A DNA stretch of 64,000 nt. It comes from Hyaloscypha bicolor E. Lineage: Eukaryota > Ascomycota > Leotiomycetes > Helotiales > Hyaloscyphaceae. The stretch spans positions 1,054,001 to 1,118,000 of the forward strand of contig NW_020194559.1 of assembly GCF_002865645.1 (NCBI RefSeq), given 5' to 3'. Each line of letters begins with the position of its first letter. The first letter of the stretch is position 1. Shown here one piece after another: positions 23,746 through 34,400 of the stretch. Below the pieces are notes generated by a model that saw only the letters and a list, made by a program, of their open reading frames with translations, was not told the origin of the DNA and ran no database searches. The translations under genes and the position numbers were made by a program.

Positions 23746-24365
23746 ATGTCTAAGCTGCAATCCAACAGTAATGCGTTCTTATATTTAAACTTGTGTTTAT
23801 CTATACCGTGGATTATCCTACTACTAGCGTTCCAAAGAGCTTGGAGCGGTTCGCCATTGAACTTGCACGACGTCTCACTCAAGAATACAACCCACACTTT
23901 CCTGCTAGATCCGAAATTTCACAATTATGACACCAATTCGGCACGCTATTGGAGGGAGACAATACCGGAAAATGACGGATTCATCAAGTTTTGGAACTCA
24001 GATAGAACAAGAGTTTGGAAAGGCGTGACAATGTTCCACGAGTTGCACTGCCTTGTTGCATTGCGACTTGAGTTTCAACTGATTCTCAATGAGAAAGAGA
24101 AGATCAGTGAGCTTCTTCAAGATGGTGATAAGCCTCACATAGCACATTGTTTTGACTACTTAAGATAGGTATGTTCACAGTCTTGTCTGTATAAACTTGG
24201 ATTTTTACATACTCGTGGTCTGATTAGGCGATACTTTGTGCCGGCGACTCGACAACCGAACGTGTTTCTTCAATGAACGGAATAGGAGAAGGATGGGGAG
24301 TAGATCATAACTGTAGAGATTTTACTACTCTTTATAAAATGACAGGAAACTCAAAAGTGGAATAA
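23746..24365 (+). pseudogene. UstYa-family (DUF3328) gene D with a TAG inside the YLRQ motif
   Basis: Two exons, 23,746-24,168 and 24,228-24,365; intron 24,169-24,227 with donor GTATGT and acceptor GATTAG. The first exon encodes a membrane helix (about 12-29) and a DUF3328 domain with intact FHELHCL (H98, H101, C102) and HCFDYLR (H134-R140). The next codon is TAG (24,166-24,168), where relatives have Gln. Gene C has AGA CAG directly before its intron at this same position. Beyond the intron the frame stays open for 45 codons with family-typical AILCAGDSTTE and GWGVDHNCRDF, so the tail was under selection until recently. CAG to TAG fits a single RIP-type CpA to TpA change. The gene now gives 140 residues with both histidine motifs, or 186 if the stop is read through. 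Recently damaged gene or functional short form: undecided. Confidence 0.85.
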
Positions 24366-25852
24366 TATTTAAACATATGGATACCACTTCGTATGTCATA
24401 CCATTTCATGGTATATGAGATATAAGGGTGGCTACTTTTATATCTTCATTGTAGTTAGTACTAAATACTAGGCTGAGAGTTGAATCATGAGAGTTGAAGC
24501 CCCAGCAATCGAAAGCGTCTGTGTTCTCTATTCCTAGTTGGCTGTTGAAGCCACAATTGAATGAGACGTCTCCGTCAGAGCTTTGCATATCGGGTTTCTC
24601 GACAGAGGAATGTGGGCTTGGAAGATCTGATGTCATGCTGAAAAGGTACGACGCGAAGGGCTAGATGCCGGACTCTTTGACCACAATGACTGCGGGAGGA
24701 AGCTGTCTTCTTTTTGCTTCGTATTCCCCTGACAGGGTAGTGCTCTCCGTGATGTGGACCGTCGGCGGAAGTCCCGTAAGAAGCTACCATTCCCATGAAA
24801 TCGAACGAGATTTTCGGTTTCCCTCCGCCCGTCCAACATACTTTGCAGCTCAGCTCAGCAGGTGCATCTGGCAATATGAATTTCTCAAGCCTGGGGTTAG
24901 GACAACTAATAACTGCGAGGGGAAGTGGACAGCTAATTTCACGGCATGATACTGGTCCCAGTCGCCATTGGGTGCGTATGGGGAAGCAGATCCTGACGGC
25001 AAGGTCCTTGTATCAAGATTTGTCTACATTTGTCCCATTATGATGTTATGCTACGGTATTCTCTAAGAGGTTAGGGCCATATAGAATAATGTAGAATAAA
25101 CTTACATGAATATCTATTTTTACTACCACCTTCCACTATACCTAACTAAGTTACAACTTCGTGTTCACATAACGGCGCAAATTAATAAAACTTGAAAAAC
25201 ATAAGGTCTTGAATCATAAATTTGATTCCCCTGACAATTAAACTTTCATATACAATACATATAATAAATATGAATCACTAGGCAACATGGAAACCTAACG
25301 GGGTCGATGAGATAGAGCGAATATATTCTTTTAAAGAGAGTGAAAGTCCTAGCGAACGTTGATGAAGTTGTTCTTGAATGACAACCTGAGTCGCTGATGT
25401 ACAGTATGGGAGGGAAGCTGCGACAAGACAAAAACCCATATAAAGGACACCAGAGAGCAAAACGTGACTAAACAGCAAAACAACAAGAACAGGGACATAC
25501 GCAGTAAAGCGCAAACAGCGTACAATTTCAGAAAGCTCAATTGATTGATATGAAAGAAGGTTGCTTGTCTAGAACTACGGAAAAGGCTAGCTCTCTTATG
25601 TGTTTCCCCATAGTTGCATGACCACCCGCAGGTCCGTCGTCGTGTGATCCTGGCACCAAAACTGCCAAAAACAGCATCGTTTTTGTGGAGTGCGGCTTGC
25701 CGTACCACAAACAGCTCTACCCGTAAACTTCCAATCTGATATAGAAATAAGTGGCCGTCCTGAAGTAACCTTGAGACTATTGGTAACATATTAAGAAAGA
25801 AATATTATACATACAAGAGAGCTTCTTTGAAGTTTTAATCCATGACTTGTAC
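24366..25852. other. Region with overlapping ORFs but no confident gene
   Basis: Several open frames overlap on both strands and none is convincing. On the - strand a 76-codon frame (24,406-24,636) contains two similar short segments (NCGFNSQ, DCWGFNSH). A 99-codon - frame (24,575-24,874) contains CKVCWTGGGKPKISFDF. A 78-codon - frame (25,278-25,514) starts with a hydrophobic, signal-like stretch MRFTAYVPVLVVLLFSHVLL. On the + strand 24,665-24,949 is open. A multi-exon gene on the - strand is possible, but I could not assemble a model that keeps frame and looks like a known family. Confidence 0.45.
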
Positions 25853-26423
25853 TTAGACAGTAGCAGGCTCTGGAACGGGAGCCTCAGAGGCGCTGGTAAC
25901 ATCGGAATCTCCAGAAGAAGGTTGCTCACTGAAATATTTAGTTATTTTGATTTCCAGAAAACGTGCTGGTTTTGTACTCACGCTAGCAAAGTTGGAATTT
26001 TAGTATGAATAGTAATATTAGTAGAACGTTAAAAGGTGGAAAACAAGTTTGCTTACTCTAATTCTAATTATTAATATAAGTATTATATAAAGAAGAAAAA
26101 CTCACTCTGTTTTATATTTCAAATATTAAGACTAGTTCTTTAATATAGCTTGTAGGTTATATAATAATACTAGAAAACATACCCTTTTTCGAAAAACACT
26201 AATGTTAGATTCATATCTAATATACCAAAAGAATGTTCCAGACAGAATTCAACTAACCAAAGTAATATCTGTAAATTACGTATAATCCCGTGCCGTTAGG
26301 GTCACGCGCTTCAACGGCTTTGCGTACAATACTATCGATAGCCTTAGGAGGAGTTGGGGCTGCCATTATCATTGGTAAGGGAATAGCTACAAGGCTGAGG
26401 AGAATGAGAACGGAAAGTTGCAT
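25853..26423 (-). CDS. Small secreted aromatic-rich peptide gene, candidate ribosomal-peptide precursor
   Basis: Proposed exons on the - strand: 26,423-26,258, 26,198-26,183 (16 bp) and 25,928-25,853; 85 residues. It has a clear signal peptide (MQLSVLILLSLVAIPLP..., cut near residue 21 before APTPPK). A short charged region (VRKAVEARDPNG) is followed by an aromatic block (GLYVIYRYYFVFFEKG, 46-61) and an acidic Ser/Pro-rich tail ending PVPEPATV. Intron 1 (26,257-26,199) has donor GTTAGT, as in gene A, and a strong branch site TCTAACATTAG. Without it the frame stops after YYFG (56 residues). The interval 26,182-25,929 can be read as one 254-nt intron or as four tandem introns (see findings). 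Tyr/Phe-rich cores in secreted precursors are what UstYa-type enzymes act on, but there is no classical Lys-Arg repeat array. Function is inferred from context only. Confidence 0.55.
25929..26182 (-). other. Complex intron: four tandem GT...AG units separated by single bases
   Basis: Read on the - strand: 26,182-26,107 (GTATGT...ACAG), then one base, 26,105-26,058 (GTGAGT...TTAG), one base, 26,056-25,983 (GTAAGC...CTAG), one base, 25,981-25,929 (GTGAGT...TCAG). Every unit has fungal-intron length (48-76 nt). The three single bases total 3 nt, so frame is kept whether or not they are retained. Confidence 0.55.
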
Positions 26424-26881
26424 GATTAATGAATATTTGGTAGAATATTGGTTTCCTTTTGTCTTTGATAAGAGAAATTTGCCAAAGGAAACTGTGGGAA
26501 ATCAAGGCATTATACATATCCTTTTAACCACTAAGATGACTAACTGTAGCGAGAAGCAGGGTTTTATCACAAAACAGCTAGATATAAAATTGGCTAGTAC
26601 AAGCCTCTTGATACTTTGTATTCACTTCTTGCAAGATTGCAATGCTGTCTACACCGTGTCTAGAGGAAATATTATAGCGAGACAGGGGTAAAGGCCAATA
26701 AAAAGTTGAGTTTGTTCACTCTCTGGCCTGTGTCAGCCCGGAATGCCCTGGTTTCGCTATATTATTTTTTTAAGACATTAGACACGGTGGAGTGATTATC
26801 ACTGCTTCAAGCGGGCCGTCTGACTCTTGTCAGCTTATTTTTATATCCCATCAATCAGCAGCTAGCGCTACTATCTCCCTT

Positions 26882-26947
26882 CCCCCGGTTTAAAAGGTAC
26901 GTAATTCTGGCATTTTCTATGGACCCACCTACCCTTCAAACCGGGGA
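26882..26947. repeat. Small foldback element, copy 3
   Basis: 66 bp with inverted arms (CCCCCGGTTTAAAAGGTACG left; CCCACCTACCCTTCAAACCG right) around TAATTCTGGCATTTTCTATG. This is the best-preserved copy, matching those at 15.3 and 15.5 kb. Confidence 0.75.
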
Positions 26948-27000
26948 GCGGGTGGAAAGGTAACGTAGCAAATGTCTGACTCTTGTCAGCTTTATCTTAG

Positions 27001-27142
27001 CCCCTCGTGCGCTGAGACATTGTCCGCGGTAGCGGCCGCATTATGGGGATGGCTTGATTGGAGGAGACAATTGTATTCTTGCCTAACGGGAGATATTCGC
27101 GTGCGGCCGCTACCGCTGGCAATGTCTCATCCAACGAAGGGA
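27001..27142 (-). mobile_element. MITE-like inverted-repeat element, copy b
   Basis: 142 bp, the same length as copy a at 19,404-19,545 but in opposite internal orientation: TTCTTGCCTAACGGGAGATA here against TATCTCCTGTTAGGTAAGAA there. The terminal arms (GAGACATTGTCCGCGGTAGC / GCTACCGCTGGCAATGTCTC) can form a long hairpin. It appears to interrupt the repeated CAGCTT...TTTTATATCCC block. Confidence 0.8.
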
Positions 27143-27408
27143 CACAATGTATCAAACATAGTAAGTGCAGCGAGGCGAGGCTGGCACAGACCACAAAGTG
27201 AACAAAACCACCTTTGCATCCTAAAATTAATCCTTGTTTGTTGTGACTCACTTACGCTTAATATGTCTGGTACGTTGTATGACAGTCTGTCCTCGAGTCA
27301 ATCTGAGAAGAACGTTCACCCAAACGTTTAATTTTCACCTCGTCCCTTTCCTCCTCTCTCTGTCTCTTTTCCTCCCCCCTCTCTCTAAATCATTGAATTG
27401 ATTCGAAG

Positions 27409-28353
27409 ATGAGTGCCTTGCTGGAGTCAACTAATTTCCCTCGGCGAAGTGGCTACTCTCGACTTGAAAACCCAAATAACGAGCGCGTGGCCAAACGAAG
27501 TGACTCGTATCAAACTCCATTGTCTATCCTTCTAGCCTTGAATATGATACTTTTAATCGGTAACGGGATTCTGTTGAGTAGACATGGAAATGTAGTTGCT
27601 GTTAAGGACTTCTTTCCAAGAAGTAAGGCTCTATTTCATCGATGTTATCTACTTCTCCGTTCTAATATGCTTTCTAGTACCAATCACAGATGTGACTTTC
27701 CAGAAGGACGATTCATTCGAACAATCACTCCCTAGACCATATCGCGGTGAAATAGATAGAGATGATAGTCCATGGTCAAAGATAATGCCGAGTAAGCCTA
27801 AATTCTGAAGAGAGATATGATAGGCAACTCTCGTTCCCTGTTTGACAATCGTTGTTTAACTTGACTAGTTGGAGGAGGATATGTGGTCGTACCAGACCCT
27901 GCGATGTGGAATCTAAGCGGCGGGATCCCATTTCCAAATAGTCCAGAAGCTGGAGCAGAAAGTTACTGTGTATCAATGTTTCATCAGCTACATTGCATTG
28001 TGAGTTTGGTCACCACTGTGAACCCTCGCTTTCTCTATAATACTAATATTATCACCGTTTCGGTACAGTCTGCTTTAAAAATTGCCCTTGCTAAAGCAAC
28101 TGGCCACATGACAGGCCAGCGTGACCTTCCGAGTGAAGACGAGTACGACCATCTACTACACTGTAATGATTATTTGCGACAATCTATCATATGTGCCGGC
28201 GATACCACCTTGGAAAAAGCTAAAGTTCATAGTGAAAAGAGGCTTGGAGTTGACGGCATGGGCGTCTCTCACAGATGTCGTGACTGGAATACAATCTTCA
28301 AATTTGTTGAAGACAACTCTCCACAAAGATTTGACCCCAAGAAAATACAATAA
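27409..28353 (+). CDS. UstYa-family (DUF3328) oxidase/cyclase-like protein, gene E
   Basis: Four exons: 27,409-27,622, 27,678-27,791, 27,869-27,999 and 28,069-28,353; 247 residues, introns GTAAGG...CTAG, GTAAGC...CTAG and GTGAGT...ACAG. A cytosolic N-terminus is followed by one membrane helix (about 37-56). The lumenal domain has PITDVTFQKDDSF, SPWSKIMPIGGGYVVVPDP, SMFHQLHCI (H148, H151, C152) and HCNDYLRQ (184-191), then SIICAGDTTLE and HRCRDWNTIF. All key residues are present, so it is probably catalytically competent. Intron 3 is 69 bp and free of stops; skipping its removal would insert 23 residues right after the HQLHC motif, and family comparison supports removal. Unlike C and D, there is no intron after YLRQ. 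Preceded by a pyrimidine-rich tract; the start is ATG in GAAGATGAG. Confidence 0.92.
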
Positions 28354-29712
28354 CAGGGTGGTCTTTTGATAAATTGCTTGTAATTGACATGAGACAAATC
28401 TTATAGAGTATTGGGATTGCTCTATAATAATGCCTCTGGCAGACGATGTAATTATCTCCCTTAATTTCATTCTCTTTATACCTTTCATACGCTTCCTCTT
28501 AATATAAATCACTTCACGTACTAGTACTATAACAGCTCGAAATTAACTTTATATATTATATTTTACTAGATTTAAGACTAATAATATATTAGTAATTTTT
28601 TGCTAATATTTTTAATTATTATTATTTATTTTAATAAATTCCGTTATTAAAAGAAATTAATTTAGTATTTAAAATTATTAATTCTATTATTAAAAGAAAT
28701 TAACTTAATATTTTAATAACTAATTTTATTAAAAGTATATTTATTATTAGAAGAATTTTAATACTAGCTTTAAAAAAGAGAAATATAATAAAAAGGCAAC
28801 TTATAATATTAAATTTTTATAGAATAAAAATCAGATATATAATAAAGCTTTATTATTAGAAAAGAAAAATCTAGTTTATTTATATATTATATAAATTTAT
28901 TACTTTAATATAATTAAAATCTTTATAAGTTTAATATTTATTAATTTAAGTAACTAAAATTCTTTAATTATATATTTATTTCTTTAAATTTTAGAAAAGA
29001 AATAAATTAATACTTTATTTAATTTTCTTAGGTTTCTTTTTATAATACTTAATTTTTAAATTTTTTATATTAGTTCTTTTAATAATATTTTATTTATATT
29101 TAAATTTCTCGATTTTAGAAATTATTTTAAGCTTTTTAATTTTAGGAATTATTTTTTAATTTTTAATTTTTAATTTTATTTTATAATACTTGTATTTTTT
29201 TAGTTTACTTTTACTTTTATTAAAATTTATAGCTTTATATTTAGCTTTAAACTTGGCTCTAAATTTAATTAAAATAATAAGCTTAAGACTATTAAAATAA
29301 AATAAAATAGTATTATAATATAAAAGTTAGCTAAAAATTACTAAAAATATTAAAATTTAAAAAACAAAAGAAAAAACTTATATTAATAATATAAATAGCC
29401 TAGCTTATAGCTAATGAAATTCAGTTTTATAAGTTTAATTATTTTAATATTTATATTAAAGAAAATAAAATTAGTTTTTATATTATAAAATATAAAAAGC
29501 AAATATATTAAAATTATATTAAAAAAATTAAAAATAATAATATAAATTTATAATATTTGAATTATAAATATAAAAAGAATTTTAAAAAAATTAAAAAATA
29601 AAAGTATTTATTTATATTATTAATAATTATTTATTATTTTAATAATTAATAATTATATAAATTAATAAGCTTATAAAAAGCCTTTTTATAAAATTATTAT
29701 TAATAAGCTATT
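28354..29712. other. Right edge of the gene island passing into AT-rich DNA
   Basis: The 3' flank of gene E extends to about 28,520, after which the sequence becomes almost pure A and T with stops in all frames. No recognisable gene or element. It ends at the CTATT target duplication (29,708-29,712) of Gypsy A2. Confidence 0.6.
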
Positions 29713-29978
29713 TGTTACGGGTACGGTATTCAGGGCTTGGAAAGCAAGGTAAAAGGTTCTTTATAAAGACGATTCAAAGCTAAGGAAGGGAAAACTAGAA
29801 TACAGGAGGCTGCGAGGGAATATATGCACCCTATAGTATACTAGTCCCGAAGGAGCTAGCCTTCTAAATATCTCTAGTATATTCCAAGCATATTTCCCTA
29901 GTAAGGCGGCCGTATTACATATACCTAGGAGGCATCTGGCAAGGCATCTCAGATACCGGGTATCTGGGAATTATAATA
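29713..29978 (-). repeat. Left (3') LTR of Gypsy A2
   Basis: Direct repeat of 42,127-42,392. It retains many C and G positions that are T and A in the right copy. It starts TGTTACGGG. Confidence 0.85.
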
Positions 29979-31499
29979 TTACTTCCCCCTTTATAATAAG
30001 CTCATCCCCGAGCTTCATATAAGCCATTAATCTATCTAATTTCGTACTATACTCCTTCCCAAAATAAAACTAGTATCTCGGATATAGATATTACATATAA
30101 AAGGCCGGCGCCTTTACTATATAACCTAAGAGAATTTATTATTATTTCTATATAGTTCTAGACAAATATCGTTTTTTGTATAATCTAGCTAGTATTACAG
30201 GTTTTATAGAGGTCCTGGTATATTAATATTATTATTATAGAAACTCTATAAAACCAGGGGGCTATTACTTAGTACTAAAGCTAGATACTATATTAGATCT
30301 TTATTCTAACTAATCTACTAAATTCTATACTTTAGCCTATTTCTTACTAGCTTAACTATAATAATTCATTTAATGCCGTACTTTTATTTGCTATTCTCTA
30401 GTATTAATAAGAGCGGTTCCGGGTTTACTTAACCTAATAAAGAATTCTAGAAGTCTTTTTATAGCTTCTCTATATAGAAAACTAGATATATCTTTATGGT
30501 TTCCGGTAGTTTTAGGAGAAATAAGTAGCTATACTATTCTAGAATCTCAAATAGGCCCTCTATTTAGTTCCCTAGCTTCCGGCTTAAATAATCGGATTTC
30601 TAGTACTTTATAGTAACCTATACTTTATTTTCTACTTCGAAATTAATTAAATAGTAGTATTTATTAGCTTATATTATATATTATTCCTATATTTACTTTA
30701 TATAGCCTTAGGCAAATTACTATAATTTATATAATTAATTTACTAATACTTTAGCTTTATTCCTATTTAGCTTCTCTTTAAGTAAGTTAGCTTTAATAAG
30801 GAAGTTCTAGTCTAAAGAAATATAAGGCTCATAGCCCTTTTTAGTTATAAATAGGAACTAGCTAATAGTTTTATACTAAAGGAAGGCTTATTAATAATTA
30901 ATTATAGTAACTTATTTGTCCTAGTTATTCTAGTAATAGTTAATATATAGATATAATTTCTAATTAAAGTACTAATTAATAATCTTTATTTATTTGTCTA
31001 TTTAGAAATAATTAGCTATAAAGAGCTTAAGCTTTATACTAATTCTTATATAGAATTCGCTTTAAAAATCGAATATAAATTAGGGTTCCTAATCTAATAT
31101 AATTATTTCTGGAATACTTATTTAATATATTATATAAAATAAAAATAGAAGTACTAGTTATTTAGCTATAATTATATCTTATATAGGAATTATAATTAGG
31201 TATTTAAATAAGTAATTCACGAATATAATAACTATACTATAGCCTAATTTGTTTTCTGGATAGCTTTTAAAGTCTATAGTAATATATTATTAGAGGTAAT
31301 TAGAAACTAGAAAGAAATAAAGTAAATTAGGCTTTTTATCTCTAAATATATATAATTTCCTATAAGTATAATAATTACTATAGTATTAATTAATATCTTT
31401 ACCTATAAATAGCTAGTAATATTACTTCTTTAATAACTAATAAAGCTTTATATATTTAGAATATCTAGAAAGGAATTTATTATATACTTTATAAATTAG

Positions 31500-34400
31500 T
31501 ATTATAAGTATAAGATCTAGGGCCTAGAAAGTATAGTTAGACTATTTCTATTTCAATAATTTAAAGCTAAAAAGAGAAGAGGATCTCAAAGAAGCCTCGA
31601 ATCTAGATAATTATAAGCTATATATGGGCCTATATACTAGCTTAAACTCGGGGTTACGTGTATTAATTAGGTAACTATAAATATCTTACTTAGATACCAG
31701 ATGCCTCTCTAGCTCTAATCTAATCCTTACTAGTACTATATATTATAATAATTATAATATTACTTCTTTTCTCGAAATAAGCTCGTTTCTAAACTTTAAA
31801 AGTCCTTATTAAATTTCCAAGTTATAGGTTATATATTAAAGGCCAGGGCCTTTTATATATAACTTTAAAGAATTTCTGTCTATATTATATAATTCCGGTA
31901 ATATATTATTTTTAATATAATCTAACTAATAAAAGAGATTCTGGGGCAGTCCTAGCTATTCGGGGTTCTTATTATAGAAGCTCTAAAGAGTTAGGGTACT
32001 ATTACTTAATAAGGAAACAGGATATTATTCCGGATCTGGGTTCTATTCTTTTTACTAAACTTAGTACTTTAGCTTCTTATAAAGCAGTTTTACTACTTAT
32101 ATCTCTTAAACTTTATATTCTATTTTCCTATTTTATAATTCTAATAATAGAGGCTCCGGATTTACTTATTCGGAAAGGGAATTACCTAAATCTTTATATA
32201 GCTTTTCTATATAAAATACCGGATATATTCTTATTAATTTCAGAAACTTAAGCCTAAAGAAATATTCTACTTATTTTAGAATTTCATATAGTTCTTCTAT
32301 TTAGTAAGCTAGCTTATAGCTCGGATAATTATTTTTCTAGTATTTAATAATAATCTATATTTTATTTCTTATTCTAAAGTCTACTAGTTAGTAGTATTTA
32401 TTAGCTTAAATAATATAATATTCTTATATTTATATTATATTTTCCTATATCCTTTATTATAATTCATAAAGCCATATTACTAGAGCCTTTATTTCTTATT
32501 TATTTAATTTTTTTTTGGGATATCTAATTATATTTGGGTTTTCTAATTAAATAATATCTATAGTTTATAGCCCTTTTCTATAAGAAATAAGAATTGGCTT
32601 ATAATCTTATAAACTAGAGCTATTTACTAGTAATTAATTATTATTATCTATTTATTCTAATTATTCTAATAGTAATTTATATAAGAATATAGCTATTAGT
32701 TAAAATACTAGTTAATAATCTCTATTTAGCTATTAGTTTAGGAATAATTAGTAATTAATAACTTGAGCTTTATACTAATATATTTATAGAACTCGCTTTA
32801 GAAATCCGATATAAATTAGGGGCCTTAATTAGATACTATAGTTTCCGGGATACTAACTTAGTAAACTATATAAATAAGAAATAGAAATATTAACTTTTTA
32901 GCTATTATTATATTTTAAATAAGAATTATAATAGGATACTTATCTAGATAATTAATAAAGATTACTATTATATTATATTTATTTTTATTTTCTAAATATT
33001 TCTTGAAATCTATTAATATATATTACTAGAAGTAGTTAGGAACTAGTAATAGATATAAGAGCTTTAACTTTTTATTTCTAAAGATATAGGATTATTAGTA
33101 GATATAGTAGTTATTCTTATACTAATTAATATCTATACTTTGGCCTAGCTAGTAATAATAGGCCTAAAGAAGCTATTAAAGCTTGGCTTATCCTAGATAT
33201 CCTATTAGGGGCTATATATATATCTCCTAAATAAAAGTAATATATAAGGATATCTCGGATATTATTATATTATTAAATATAAATAGTTTACTATATTATA
33301 AAAAAAGACTATTTTATAGTATCTAAGTATCTTTCTTCTCGTTTCTTGCCTTATTTTATAGCTTTTATAGCTCTAGTAACTCCCGGTTCTTATTTAATAG
33401 CTTATTTACTAGCTAAATACTATTATACTAGATTTCTTTCTAAGCTAGACTTACTAAGGCCTTAATTAGGGCTAACTAGAAATCCCGTATAATATTACTA
33501 TTAATCTTTTATTATAAGAGAAGAATTTAAATCCAATAGGCTACTATTACCTTATTCTAAATAATTATATTCTTATATTTCCTACTTAGAATATTTACTT
33601 ATTTATTTAACTTATTTACCTAATATATAAGCTTAAAATAGTAATAGAAAAGATATTTTACCTAGTAAGCTTATTTTACTAAAAGCTTCTTTATAATTAT
33701 AAAATACTTGAAAGCTTAGTAATCTAAATAAATTATAAAAAGTATTTCTTATAGGCCTTCTAGTTCCGCTTGCTATTTAGTTAAGAAAAGAATAATAGCA
33801 AGTATCTTTTTATTATAAATATTATAGTTTAGCTTTACTAATTATATAGTTTTAAAGAAAAATATTACTAGATACTAGAATTCTATCTAGGGATTTTATT
33901 ATTAAAGAATACTAGCTATAACTTTATTTAATATATTCGTCTTAATTATAATAAAAAGATTTGAATTATAGTAATATAAAATTAGTACTAAAAGTATAGC
34001 TTGTTTTAGCTTAGTAAAACCTTTTTAATACTAATCTATTTACTTAAACGGAATTCCCTTATATATTAGAGCTATTAGAGGCTTTACTATATAACTATAT
34101 TTTATAATAAAATACTAATAGAAGTTATAAAAACCCAGAAAGCCTTATATTTCTTTAATTATTTTTAGTAATTACTAGTTTTTAATAATTACTATCTTAT
34201 ATAAATCTATTTTAATATCTCTAATAAAGATAATAAAGCCTAAATACTTTATATAAATAATCTTAATCTTTGATTTCTTAATATCTATTTAGAGGCTAGT
34301 ATCTTATAATTACTAAAGAATCTTTTATATATAGTTTTTATATTCTAGGGAATTATTCGAGTAAATTAGGATATTATTTAAATAAGCTATATAAAAGATA

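Larger units (their letters stand above)
26424..27408. promoter_or_regulatory. Divergent region between the small peptide gene and gene E, with repeats
   Basis: Just under 1 kb separating the start codons of the peptide gene (-) and gene E (+). It contains foldback copy 3 (26,882-26,947), two partial copies of the TCTGACTCTTGTCAGCTT block, MITE copy b (27,001-27,142) and a pyrimidine-rich tract (about 27,338-27,387) just upstream of gene E, as is common before fungal start sites. No protein-coding gene is supported here. Confidence 0.55.

Noticed and set aside
23746..24168. Gene D as a complete, ordinary 140-residue protein ending at YLR
   Set aside because: The conserved second exon in frame beyond a good intron shows that the ancestral gene was longer, so it is reported as broken or altered rather than simply short.
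25537..25677. 46-codon - strand frame starting MLFLAVLVPGSHDD
   Set aside because: It has a short hydrophobic start and Gly/His content, but no supporting splice structure, context or known family, and it overlaps other frames of equal quality.
26290..26691. 133-codon open frame on the + strand
   Set aside because: It begins at a GTG, overlaps exon 1 and the upstream region of the small peptide gene in antisense, and shows no domain or good start. The opposite strand gives a clear signal peptide from a proper ATG.
27869..28353. Reading gene E through its third intron as one open frame
   Set aside because: The 69-nt interval has a clear GTGAGT donor and TACAG acceptor, and retaining it would insert 23 unmatched residues right after the HQLHC motif.
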